A DNA stretch of 14,733 nt from SIG607 sp045601805 (GCA_045601805.1 JAZSAJ010000007.1:1-14733); one strand, 5' to 3'; shown: positions 6,766 through 13,155, counted from the stretch's first letter. The notes: generated from the letters alone by a model not told the origin. Made by a program: numbers and translations.

Positions 6766-7265
6766 TTATCGTTTTGCCTTTTTGCTGTTTTTTACTTTTT
6801 CTATATCTTCTTTGTCAATCCATTCTTCTGTATATCCGCAAGAACAGCATATATATCGGTTAGCCAAAGCATTTAAACCCGAATCAGATTTTGGGTTTAT
6901 GATTTTACGCTGTGGCTTTGTTAAAATACTCGTTAATCCGTTAGGATTAACTGCGTTTTGTGCCTCGCCACAGCGAAAATCCTTTAATCACAAAATTCTC
7001 CGACCTAAAAGGCGCGGATTTATGAGTGGATTTTGGTGATGCGAAGCACATAAGGCTGTCGCCTATGAGCGACAAAGAGCCAAAATGCGCCTTAAACCCG
7101 GCCTTTTAGGCTGGTTCGGGTTTAAATGTTTTGGCTAACATTAACAGCCGAAAATATAGTGTTTTTAGTCATTATATTGTTGCCGGTACCGTACGGGCCT
7201 GAATAACCGTCAATTCTTACAATATCGCCAGAATTACATTTAGGGCATATTCTTTTAATTTTCAA
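6766..7265 (-). pseudogene. small zinc-ribbon protein gene split by a MITE
   Basis: The 5' part (7265 to 7138) reads LKIKRICPKCNSGDIVRIDG, then SGPYGTGNNIMTKNTIFSAV, then NV. The 3' part (6860 down to 6766) reads NRYICCSCGYTEEWIDKEDI, then EKVKNSKKAKR and stop. Joined after removal of 6863-7135 plus one TA, they form one 74-residue frame with two zinc knuckles, CPKC (7-10) and CCSC (48-51). I recall this as a small uncharacterised Clostridia family. TTG 7265 begins one base after the aconitase X small-subunit stop, with GAGG 9 bases upstream, so translation was coupled to it. As it stands, the 5' part hits TAA within the MITE's terminal repeat. The terminator beyond the 3' part is intact. A 48-residue truncated product may still be made. 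Confidence 0.85.
6863..7135. mobile_element. 273-bp MITE with terminal inverted repeats, IS630/Tc1-mariner-type TA target
   Basis: The ends form a 25-bp terminal inverted repeat with two mismatches: 6863-6887 begins GCCAAAGCATTTAAACCCGA, and the complement of 7111-7135 begins GCCAAAACATTTAAACCCGA. Both ends are flanked by TA (6861-6862 and 7136-7137), the duplication typical of IS630/mariner-type transposition. There is no coding capacity. The interior folds heavily: CGCTGTGGC (6908-6916) pairs with GCCACAGCG (6967-6975), enclosing GTTAATCC (6932-6939) and GGATTAAC (6944-6951). More hairpins lie around 7042-7110. Precise excision restores the host gene, which fixes the boundaries. Confidence 0.88.
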
Positions 7266-7266
7266 A

Positions 7267-7710
7267 TTATTCTACCTCAACTGTTCCGTCTTGCTTTACG
7301 GTGATTTTCATTCCGTCTTTAACATAGTTTAAAAATTCATCGCCAAGGCAGTCAATAACCGGCATTGTTACGCCGTCTACCCAAACATCTGCCAAAACTG
7401 CACCTGCAGCGGCAAGCGAATCAATGTGGTTGGCAAAAAGCATGCAAGCAGGGTTTTTACCCATTGAACAAGCGCAGTAAAGCACAAGACCGCCTGTTGT
7501 TGAGCCAATAGTTTGGGGAAGACATAGTGCTTTGTTTAAAAGCGGTTTGCCGTAAAGTTCTTTGTTGCTTTGGTCACCGCATTTTACCTCTTTATCGCCA
7601 AACTGCAAAGCCATTTGAAGTGATGCTAATGTATTAAAACCTTCGGTTGTTACAACTGCCTCGGCGGTTACTTCACCGGGGGTAACAACTCTACCTTTAA
7701 ATTGTTTCAT
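7267..7710 (-). CDS. aconitase X small (swivel) subunit, DUF126 family
   Basis: 147 residues, the normal length of the separate DUF126 swivel domain. The family hallmark GSTTGG (69-74) is present, followed by NPACMLFANHIDSLAAAGAV and the ADVWVDGVTMPVIDCLGD region. It completes the active site of the aconitase X large subunit. Characterised relatives dehydrate cis-3-hydroxy-L-proline or, in archaea, mevalonate 5-phosphate. Which substrate applies here is not shown by sequence. The start overlaps the large-subunit stop by one base (TAATG at 7710), with RBS AGGAGG inside the end of that gene, so the two are coupled in stoichiometric production. Confidence 0.88.
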   Translation of the reverse strand: MKQFKGRVVTPGEVTAEAVVTTEGFNTLASLQMALQFGDKEVKCGDQSNKELYGKPLLNKALCLPQTIGSTTGGLVLYCACSMGKNPACMLFANHIDSLAAAGAVLADVWVDGVTMPVIDCLGDEFLNYVKDGMKITVKQDGTVEVE

Positions 7711-8984
7711 TAGTTTTTACCTCCTGTAATGCTATTAAGAATTTGCTCGTCGGTATAGTATCTTGCACTTGTGTAGGTGCGAAGTTTGTTAGAAGAGGTA
7801 ATAACCGGCATTTTTTTGCAAAGCGGGTTGTTCATATACATAAGCGGACAAATATAAGAAGTAATAACGCCCGTTGCTTTAAGGCGAGGTGCGTATTCAG
7901 TGCTGTTAAATTCCTTTAACACAGCAGGAGCAGCAGTAAATACGGTGGGAATTGTTACTTTGTTTTTGCCGTTTTTCTTAAGTTCTGCAGTTATTTTATC
8001 GGTCCAGTCCTTAAGTTGTTCTAAAGATAAATGGGGGCAACCAACAAAGCAAAGTTTGGGTTTTGCATCGGGGTTTTTCCAAATAACAGGGTAGTTGTCT
8101 TGCACACGCTGAAGTTCAGCGTCGTCAATAATATATTCCTTTGCACCCTTAGCAATAAGTTTTTCGCCAAGTTCTACGGCTTCGGGGGTAAGGTTTTCAA
8201 TATGGTAAAGACCAACCGCGCCGTTAGAAGCGGTAGCGGCACCGAAATCTTTAAGGTAAGCACAGGCAGAATCGTTAAGTTCACTGCCAATCCATTTATC
8301 AAGGCCCACAACATAGGGCACATCTTCCATAACCTTCATACCAATAGCCGAACCCAAAAGTTGCGCTTCGGGTTTTTTGGTGGTTTGCACCTTAACAACC
8401 CAAGTTGCTTTTCTGCCTTCGTCGGTTAAAAGGCCAAAATAGGGAACATAACCAACAATAGAACCCATAATGTCAATTATACCTGAGTTGCGGTTGCACC
8501 TTGCGCCCAAAACCGAGTTTGCATAAACAACTGCGCTTGATTCAGCCCAAGAAAGTACATCACCTTTTTGTGGCTTGTTGCCAACTTCGTCCATATAGCA
8601 GGTGCAGGTAAAGGCGTTTTCATCTATAAGACCTAATTTATGAAGTTGCTTTTCATAAAAATCTTGCTTTGTATACATAAACTTGTTAAAAACAAAGTTT
8701 TGTAAAAAGTTTGCGGGCACATTTTTGTCAATAGGGCGTGGGTCAACCGAAAATTTTTGTTCCGAAGCAACGCCTGAATCTAAAAGTTGTTGCATAAGGT
8801 CGTACACAGGGGACATAACCTTAAGACCGAACGAAGTAACCAAGTGGTTGTATTTTGAAGTAATAGGAACTAATTTTTCGGCTTCAAAGGCATCGCCGTA
8901 CATAACCAAGGTTTTCATAACCTTTGCAAGCGTTTCACCCTTTTCGCCGTTTAAAATGGCTTGCTGTTCAGGTGTTAATATCAT
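7710..8984 (-). CDS. aconitase X large (catalytic) subunit, DUF521 family
   Basis: 424 residues, usual for the unfused catalytic subunit. Family landmarks are CTCYMDEVGN (127-136), the SSAVVYANSVLGARCNR region (149-165), VGCPHLS (314-320) and the C-terminal ITSSNKLRTYTSARYY (395-410). Cysteines at 127, 129, 163, 316 and 379 are candidates for iron-sulfur ligands or active-site residues. The enzyme class performs dehydration (anti or syn elimination of water) of a hydroxy-acid or hydroxyproline-like substrate. I chose ATG 8984 (MILTPEQQAIL, RBS GAAAGGAAA) rather than the in-frame start at 9056, whose extra 24 residues are unlike the family and overlap a hairpin. It follows an S23-type gene and an OYE-family reductase, suggesting a catabolic route with dehydration and enoate-reduction steps. 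Confidence 0.9.
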   Translation of the reverse strand: MILTPEQQAILNGEKGETLAKVMKTLVMYGDAFEAEKLVPITSKYNHLVTSFGLKVMSPVYDLMQQLLDSGVASEQKFSVDPRPIDKNVPANFLQNFVFNKFMYTKQDFYEKQLHKLGLIDENAFTCTCYMDEVGNKPQKGDVLSWAESSAVVYANSVLGARCNRNSGIIDIMGSIVGYVPYFGLLTDEGRKATWVVKVQTTKKPEAQLLGSAIGMKVMEDVPYVVGLDKWIGSELNDSACAYLKDFGAATASNGAVGLYHIENLTPEAVELGEKLIAKGAKEYIIDDAELQRVQDNYPVIWKNPDAKPKLCFVGCPHLSLEQLKDWTDKITAELKKNGKNKVTIPTVFTAAPAVLKEFNSTEYAPRLKATGVITSYICPLMYMNNPLCKKMPVITSSNKLRTYTSARYYTDEQILNSITGGKN

Positions 8985-9043
8985 AGTAAATTTTCCTTTC
9001 AAAAAGATTTGCAAAATAATAAAGAATAAAGAATAAAATCGGT

Positions 9044-9056
9044 GTGCCTTCGGCAC
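9044..9056 (-). terminator. small hairpin after the S23-type gene, weak terminator
   Basis: Perfect 5-bp stem GTGCC (9044-9048) and GGCAC (9052-9056) with a 3-base loop. On the minus strand it is followed by ACCGATTTTATTC and three near-repeats of TTTATTC. It lies 4 bases after the stop codon. It is probably a partial terminator, which would lower expression of the aconitase X genes relative to upstream ones. Confidence 0.4.
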
Positions 9057-9060
9057 GAAA

Positions 9061-9417
9061 TTATAAATTTTCTTTTGCCGTATTTATAGTGGAAATAAGA
9101 ATTTTTTTAATTTCCAAACAGTCGTTAATAAGCGATGTTTTTTCTTGTTCGTTAATATAACCAGACAAATGCAAAAGTTTTAACCAATATTCAGTTTCGG
9201 CTGTTTCTTTAAGTGAAATATGTAATTTAGCAATAAAATCGGCCCTACTGCTTCCGTAAACCGCTTCGTTTGCATTTGCACCAATAGAAGTAGCAGAACG
9301 AATAATTTGTTTTGAGATAACCAATTCCTGCTTTTTTGAAACTAAATATTTATGGAGTTTTACAATTCGCGCTGCGAATAATAAAGATTTTTCAAGAAGA
9401 ATATTGTTTTCTTTCAT
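9061..9417 (-). CDS. four-helix-bundle protein, S23/rRNA-intervening-sequence family
   Basis: 118 residues, all predicted helix. The family signature is clear: IIRSATSIGANANEAVYGSS (38-57), then DFIAKLHISLKETAETEYWL (60-79). Members form pentameric bundles related to Avd of diversity-generating retroelements. They are best known as ORFs inside 23S rRNA intervening sequences, but are also found widely as solo genes of unknown role. Here it sits between the OYE-like reductase and the aconitase X subunits, on the same strand, with only a weak purine-rich RBS (AGAAGAAATAAT). No reverse transcriptase or variable repeat is present, so a diversity-generating retroelement is unlikely. It may be a small selfish insertion into an operon. 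Confidence 0.88.
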   Translation of the reverse strand: MKENNILLEKSLLFAARIVKLHKYLVSKKQELVISKQIIRSATSIGANANEAVYGSSRADFIAKLHISLKETAETEYWLKLLHLSGYINEQEKTSLINDCLEIKKILISTINTAKENL

Positions 9418-9447
9418 TTATTATTTCTTCTTTCTTATTTTTTCTTT

Positions 9448-9478
9448 GTGTATGAAGTTTCTTTACAACTTCATACAC
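9448..9478 (-). other. 12-bp hairpin spanning the stop codon of the OYE-like gene
   Basis: Perfect inverted repeat GTGTATGAAGTT (9448-9459) and AACTTCATACAC (9467-9478), 7-base loop. It includes the last five codons and the TAA stop. On the minus strand it is followed by A-rich, not U-rich, sequence, so it is not a standard intrinsic terminator. A role in mRNA 3'-end protection or processing between cistrons is possible. Confidence 0.55.
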
Positions 9479-11532
9479 TTGCTCCATGCGCCCCAGATAA
9501 CAGTTCTGAGATTTCCAACCTTATCGGCATCACCAATAACGTGAATGTGTTTGCCTTTTGCAGCAATGGGGGAGGGATTATAACCAACAGAAAGAATAAC
9601 CGAATCGGTGGGTAAGGTAAATGTTTTGCAGTCTTTGTCTTTAAGGGTAACAAAACCGTCGCCAATTTCACAAAGCGAAGTTTCAAGGTAAACAGGAACA
9701 TTGTTTGTTTTAAAGAAATCACGCAAATAACTTGTGTTGGCAAGGCAAATACCGGGGGTGGTAATAAGGTCGTCTTGCATTTCAACAATAACAGGTTTCT
9801 TGCCGCCAAGATATAGGTCATAAGCAATTTCGCAACCTGTAAGTCCGCCGCCAATAACCACAACATTTTCGCCCGTGGTTTTGTTGCCAAGCAAATAATC
9901 TACTGCTTCTATAGCGGTATCTGCGCCCTTAACGGGAAGTTTTTTGGCCGTTGCGCCTGTTGCCACAATAATTTCGTCGGCATTAAGCGAATTAACATCT
10001 TTAACTTCGGTGTTCATTTTAACATCAATGGGGTATTTTGCAAGTTCGCGAATATACCAAGCAATAAGCGCGCGGTCCTTTTCTTTAAAAGAGGGGGCTG
10101 CAGCGGCAATAAATACACCGCCAAGTTTATCGCTCTTTTCATAAAGTGTAACCTTGTGTCCGCGTTTGGCACAAACAATAGCAGCTTCCATACCGCCAAT
10201 ACCACCGCCAATAATAGCAATGTTTTTTTGCTTTTTAGCGGGTGCAATGTAGTACTTTTTAGACTGCATTGTTTCGGGGTTAAGCGCACAACGGGCAAGA
10301 CCCATGGTGTCGGTTAAATCTTGCGTGTTTGCGTGTCCCTTTGAAGACGAGAAGTTAAAGCAACCGCTGTGACAGCAAATACAGGGTTTAATATCTGCGA
10401 CTCTGTCTTCAATAAGTTTTGTAATCCATTCGGGGTCAACAAGGAACTGCCTTGCAACACCAACAGCATCAATTTTGCCCTCTTTAACTGCCTGTGCGCC
10501 AACTTCGGCATCCATTCTGCCGGCACAAACAACAGGAATATCAACAAATTTCTTAATGTGCGCAACATCATTAAGATTGCAGTTTTCGGGCATATACATA
10601 GGCGGATGCGCCCAATACCAAGAATCGTAAGTGCCGTTGTCGGCATTAAGCATATCGTAACCGGCATCTTGCAAATACTTTGCCGCCTTTTCCGATTCTT
10701 CCATATTTCTGCCAACTTCGGTATAATCTTCGCCGGGCATAGCGCCTTCGCAGAAACCTTTCATTTTAGATTCAACCGAATAACGAAGCGATACGGGGAA
10801 GTCTTCGCCGCAGGCTTCTTTAATAGCAGTAACAACTTCCTTTGCAAAACGGTAGCGGTTTTCAAAACTGCCGCCGTATTCATCGGTACGCTTGTTAAAG
10901 AATTCAATTGCAAACTGGTCAAGCAAATAACCCTCGTGAACAGCGTGTACTTCAACACCGTCAACACCTGCGTCACGGCAAAGTTTTGCAGTTTTTGCAA
11001 ATGCCTCAATAATTTCGTGAATTTGGTGCACCGTCATTTCGGGGCACTCAATATCGTGCGCCCAACGCGACGGTTGGGGAGAAGGACAAGCCAATTCGTG
11101 CGAAGTATCAATAATGGGCTTTACAATAGCGCGGGTAATTTTGTTTTTATGTAATGGTGCAACAAGTTCGGTAATTGCCCAAGAACGGCCCATACCTGCT
11201 GTAAGCTGAATAAAAAGTTTTGCTCCGGTTTTATGAATTTCATCCATAAAAACTTTAAGTTCTTCAAACATTTTAGGGTTTTGCCAAAGCCATTTACCCC
11301 AAAAAGTATCGCGCAGTGGTGCAATACCCGGAATAATAAGACCAACGTTGTTTTGCGCCCTTTCTAAAAAGAGCTTAGCCGCCTCTTTGTCAAAATGGCA
11401 ACCCGTAAGTTCAAACCAACCAAAAAGCGATGTACCGCCCATAGGGCACATTACAATTCGGTTTTTAATTTCCACGTTACCAATTTTCCAAGGCGTAAAC
11501 AGTGCCTCGTACTTTTCATTTGTTTTGTCCAT
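9463..11532 (-). CDS. NADH:flavin oxidoreductase of the old yellow enzyme / 2-enoate (2,4-dienoyl-CoA) reductase type
   Basis: 689 residues, the size of the three-domain family. Residues 7-375 form the FMN TIM barrel (LFTPWKIGNVEIKNRIVMCP, and DGVEVHAVHEGYLLDQF with H196/H199, where OYE relatives bind substrate). Next is the [4Fe-4S] motif C384-x2-C387-x3-C391 and C415 before ALNPE, with an extra C386. An FAD/NAD(P) Rossmann pair follows: IAIIGGGIGG (438-447) and NVVVIGGGLTG (556-566). The class reduces activated C=C bonds of enoates or enoyl thioesters using NAD(P)H. ATG 11532 (MDKTNEKYEAL, RBS AAAGGAA) is preferred over TTG 11550. It has its own strong promoter and heads the cluster with S23 and aconitase X. 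The substrate is not predictable. Confidence 0.9.
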   Translation of the reverse strand: MDKTNEKYEALFTPWKIGNVEIKNRIVMCPMGGTSLFGWFELTGCHFDKEAAKLFLERAQNNVGLIIPGIAPLRDTFWGKWLWQNPKMFEELKVFMDEIHKTGAKLFIQLTAGMGRSWAITELVAPLHKNKITRAIVKPIIDTSHELACPSPQPSRWAHDIECPEMTVHQIHEIIEAFAKTAKLCRDAGVDGVEVHAVHEGYLLDQFAIEFFNKRTDEYGGSFENRYRFAKEVVTAIKEACGEDFPVSLRYSVESKMKGFCEGAMPGEDYTEVGRNMEESEKAAKYLQDAGYDMLNADNGTYDSWYWAHPPMYMPENCNLNDVAHIKKFVDIPVVCAGRMDAEVGAQAVKEGKIDAVGVARQFLVDPEWITKLIEDRVADIKPCICCHSGCFNFSSSKGHANTQDLTDTMGLARCALNPETMQSKKYYIAPAKKQKNIAIIGGGIGGMEAAIVCAKRGHKVTLYEKSDKLGGVFIAAAAPSFKEKDRALIAWYIRELAKYPIDVKMNTEVKDVNSLNADEIIVATGATAKKLPVKGADTAIEAVDYLLGNKTTGENVVVIGGGLTGCEIAYDLYLGGKKPVIVEMQDDLITTPGICLANTSYLRDFFKTNNVPVYLETSLCEIGDGFVTLKDKDCKTFTLPTDSVILSVGYNPSPIAAKGKHIHVIGDADKVGNLRTVIWGAWSKCMKL

Positions 11533-11577
11533 AAAAACAATTCCTTTCAAAGTTAATTATTTAACAATGTCACAAAT

Positions 11578-11606
11578 ATTATATCATATCGTTTTACTTT
11601 TTTCAA
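11578..11606 (-). promoter_or_regulatory. promoter of the OYE/S23/aconitase X cluster
   Basis: -35 TTGAAA (11601-11606), 17-base spacer, perfect -10 TATAAT (11578-11583). The inverted repeat ATCGTT / AACGAT (arms around 11588-11610) brackets the -35. A palindrome GTTAA-4-TTAAC (11552-11565) lies in the untranslated leader. Both are possible regulator sites. Confidence 0.75.
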
Positions 11607-11637
11607 CGATGAATAACCAAGTATGAGATTCGTTAAA

Positions 11638-11666
11638 CATAAAAAGACGGTGTTAAAACCGCCTTT
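11638..11666 (-). terminator. intrinsic terminator of the small cysteine-rich protein gene
   Basis: Nine-base-pair stem with one G-U pair (11643-11651 with 11658-11666), 6-base loop. On the minus strand it is followed by TTTTTATG. The stop codon of the gene lies within the hairpin. Confidence 0.8.
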
Positions 11667-11841
11667 TATAACATTCCAAATAATAATCACAATTTTCACA
11701 GCATATTTCAATACCTTTATAATTGCCGTTTCCTTTGCATTTTTGTGGATTGTTTGGATTTAATTTAACGCCTGTTATATCTCTGTACTTTCCCCAATAA
11801 AAAATTATGCATAGAAAGTGATAGAGTTTGTTTAAAAACAT
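11653..11841 (-). CDS. small cysteine-rich protein of unknown function, 62 residues
   Basis: The N-terminus is hydrophobic and aromatic (MFLNKLYHFLCIIFYWGKYR), perhaps a single membrane segment or signal anchor. It is followed by DITGVKLNPNNPQKCKGNGN and a C-terminal cluster of cysteines, ICCENCDYYLECYKRRF. Four of the six cysteines lie in C-C-x2-C-x5-C spacing, suggesting a metal site. I recall similar short CDxCDYxxxC proteins in gut Clostridia but know no function. ATG 11841 has AGAGG 7 bases upstream. An in-frame upstream start at 11904 would run through a terminator hairpin and is rejected. The gene has an elaborate 190-nt leader with promoter, palindrome and attenuator-like structures (11854-12066), suggesting conditional expression. 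Nothing else is co-transcribed. Confidence 0.65.
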   Translation of the reverse strand: MFLNKLYHFLCIIFYWGKYRDITGVKLNPNNPQKCKGNGNYKGIEICCENCDYYLECYKRRF

Positions 11842-11853
11842 ATAAAAACCTCT

Positions 11854-11890
11854 AAAAATAAAAAAGTGTGCGCAACACGAAGTTACACAC
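11854..11890 (-). terminator. leader terminator before the cysteine-rich protein gene
   Basis: GUGUG (11890-11886) pairs with CACAC (11870-11866), with three further A-U/C-G pairs after a small bulge and a UUCGU loop. It is followed on the minus strand by TTTTTTATTTTT and then the AGAGG RBS. The arm 11882-11885 is also part of a competing hairpin (GAAGTTA 11879-11885 with TAACTTC 11904-11910). Confidence 0.65.
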
Positions 11891-12031
11891 ACCGAAAAAT
11901 GCATAACTTCAATTTGCTACCACACAAACTTTTCGGAAATCTCTCGAAGACGCGAAAAGAGAAGTCTGCATTTTTACCAAAGTAAAAATAGACTTCGAGA
12001 ATAAATTCCGAATATTTGGTTTGTGTGGTAT
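11866..12031 (-). ncRNA. candidate structured leader RNA / small RNA, class unknown
   Basis: The predicted transcript starts near 12031. Its first 113 nt (12030-11918) form a near-complete hairpin. The closing stem TACCACACAAAC / GTTTGTGTGGTA is 12 bp. Inside it are UUCGGAA/UUCCGAA (7 bp), UCUCGAAG/CUUCGAGA (8 bp), and an apical hairpin closed by GUAAAAAU with AUUUUUAC. A second domain contains a 7-bp hairpin (11904-11910 with 11879-11885) that excludes the terminator at 11866-11890. No known riboswitch, T-box or ribosomal-leader signature was recognised. It could be a cis-acting attenuator or a terminated sRNA. This segment and its flanks (11842-12197) hold no other gene. Confidence 0.5.
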
Positions 12032-12050
12032 ACAATAAGTATACCACACA
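12022..12050. promoter_or_regulatory. perfect 12-bp palindromic operator candidate over a -10 box
   Basis: TGTGTGGTATAC (12022-12033) and its exact complement GTATACCACACA (12039-12050) are separated by 5 bases. The palindrome covers the -10 element and start site of the minus-strand promoter, the standard position for a repressor site. Confidence 0.65.
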
Positions 12051-12066
12051 TTTTAAGTTTTTACAA
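12038..12066 (-). promoter_or_regulatory. promoter of the structured leader / cysteine-rich protein gene
   Basis: -35 TTGTAA (12061-12066), 17-base spacer, -10 TATACT (12038-12043) on the minus strand. The expected start at about 12031 coincides with the first base of the long hairpin. Confidence 0.65.
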
Positions 12067-12135
12067 GTGTTTGAAAAGGTTTTTTGTTTTATCACCAATA
12101 ATTGTTAAATTTTAAGTATTTGTGTTATAGGAATA

Positions 12136-12164
12136 TTGAATTCTTAAGGATTTTGTAGTAAAAT
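12136..12164 (+). promoter_or_regulatory. promoter of the MBL-fold gene
   Basis: -35 TTGAAT (12136-12141), 17-base spacer, -10 TAAAAT (12159-12164). It is divergent from the minus-strand promoter at 12038-12066, about 70 bases away. Confidence 0.65.
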
Positions 12165-12197
12165 ATGTAAAAATTAAAAGTTAAAGTTGGGAATAAA

Positions 12198-13061
12198 ATG
12201 AGCATAAAAGTAACAGATGTACGCGTTCAAAAAGGTGACGCGTCGTTTTTAATTGATGACGGTAAAACAAGTATTTTATATGATACAGGTTTTGGTTTTA
12301 CCGGAAATAAAATTGTCCAAAACATAAAGAAAGTTTTAGGTGACCGCCAACTTGATTTTATATTTTTAACCCATTCACACTATGACCACGCCCTTGCAAG
12401 TGCCAATGTTTTAAGGCATTACCCATTGGCAAAGGTGGTAGCAGGGAAGTATGCAGCCAGCGTTTTTGTGCGCGAGGGCGCCAAAAGAACAATGAAAACG
12501 CTTGATAATAACTTTGCAAAAAAATGCGGTGTAACAGAATATGAATTTTTGGGTGATGAATTAAGGGTAGATATTGCAGTTGATGAAGGCGATATAATTA
12601 AATCCGGTGATATGGAGTTTAAGGTTGTAAATTTACCCGGCCATACACATTGTTGCGTGGGCTTTTACTGTGAACAAGAGGGGTTATTGCTTGCTGCCGA
12701 AACGCTTGGCGTGTACGACGGCGAAAAAACCGTTATGCCAATATATCTTGTAAGTTACGGTGATACAATTTCATCTATTGAAAAAATAGAAAAACTTAAT
12801 ATAACAAAGATTTTGGCACCGCATTATGGTTTACTTAATAAAAACCAAACCGAATTTTACCTTAATAATATGAAACCCGCCGCGCAAGAAACGGCGCAAG
12901 AAATACTTTATAGTATTAAAAACGGCTTAAGCGATGAAGAAATTATTAAGCAGTATAAAAATAAATACTGGCACGGCTATATGAAAGAAATATACCCTGC
13001 CGACGCCATAGAACTTAATACATCAATAATGATTCGCCTAATCAAAAATGAGCTTATGTAA
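12198..13061 (+). CDS. MBL-fold metallo-hydrolase
   Basis: 287 residues, the only plus-strand gene. The metal-binding motif THSHYDH (58-64: H59, H61, D63, H64) is complete. H149 in GHTH and H209 in APHYG supply further ligands. The bridging acidic ligand, usually Asp, appears as E168 in AAETLG or is met by a nearby residue. The fold hydrolyses diverse substrates (thioesters, phosphodiesters, lactones); glyoxalase-II-like and lactonase-like subfamilies are closest in motif order, but no specific substrate can be assigned. The last 70 residues are helical and may form a lid or dimer domain. The RBS (GTTGGGA) is modest. The gene is monocistronic with its own promoter and a strong terminator. Confidence 0.85.
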   Translation: MSIKVTDVRVQKGDASFLIDDGKTSILYDTGFGFTGNKIVQNIKKVLGDRQLDFIFLTHSHYDHALASANVLRHYPLAKVVAGKYAASVFVREGAKRTMKTLDNNFAKKCGVTEYEFLGDELRVDIAVDEGDIIKSGDMEFKVVNLPGHTHCCVGFYCEQEGLLLAAETLGVYDGEKTVMPIYLVSYGDTISSIEKIEKLNITKILAPHYGLLNKNQTEFYLNNMKPAAQETAQEILYSIKNGLSDEEIIKQYKNKYWHGYMKEIYPADAIELNTSIMIRLIKNELM

Positions 13062-13105
13062 AAAATTTATACGCGGTTAGAATAGTTTAAAATCTTTTTC
13101 AAAGC

Positions 13106-13143
13106 AAAAAACCTTTAACACCAAATGGTGTTAAAGGTTTTTT
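13106..13143. terminator. strong bidirectional intrinsic terminator
   Basis: Perfect 17-bp stem (13106-13122 with 13127-13143), AAAT loop, A-run on the left and T-run on the right. It serves the convergent MBL gene (plus) and TIM-barrel copy 2 (minus). Confidence 0.92.
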
Positions 13144-13155
13144 TGGCAAGTTGCG

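Noticed and set aside
6782..7039. Plus-strand open frame of 85 codons
   Set aside because: It is antisense to the zinc-ribbon gene and crosses the MITE boundary; no RBS and no recognisable protein features.
8985..9056. 24-residue extension of aconitase X
   Set aside because: It overlaps a hairpin, is unlike the family N-terminus, and the RBS points to ATG 8984.
9061..9417. Avd of a diversity-generating retroelement
   Set aside because: No reverse transcriptase, template repeat or variable repeat lies in the window.
10369..11154. Plus-strand open frame of 261 codons
   Set aside because: It is a shadow of the OYE-like gene, whose domains are certain; the plus-strand translation has low-complexity composition and no domain.
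11918..12030. Interpretation of the long hairpin as a second MITE
   Set aside because: The ends are flanked by TA and are inverted repeats, but the palindrome coincides exactly with a promoter and start site and continues into an attenuator-like switch, so a regulatory leader explains more. The MITE option is kept as an alternative.
11842..12098. Minus-strand open frames upstream of the cysteine-rich protein (83-residue extension and a separate 71-residue frame)
   Set aside because: They cover the palindromes, the long hairpin and the leader terminator; no RBS and no protein-like conservation signals.
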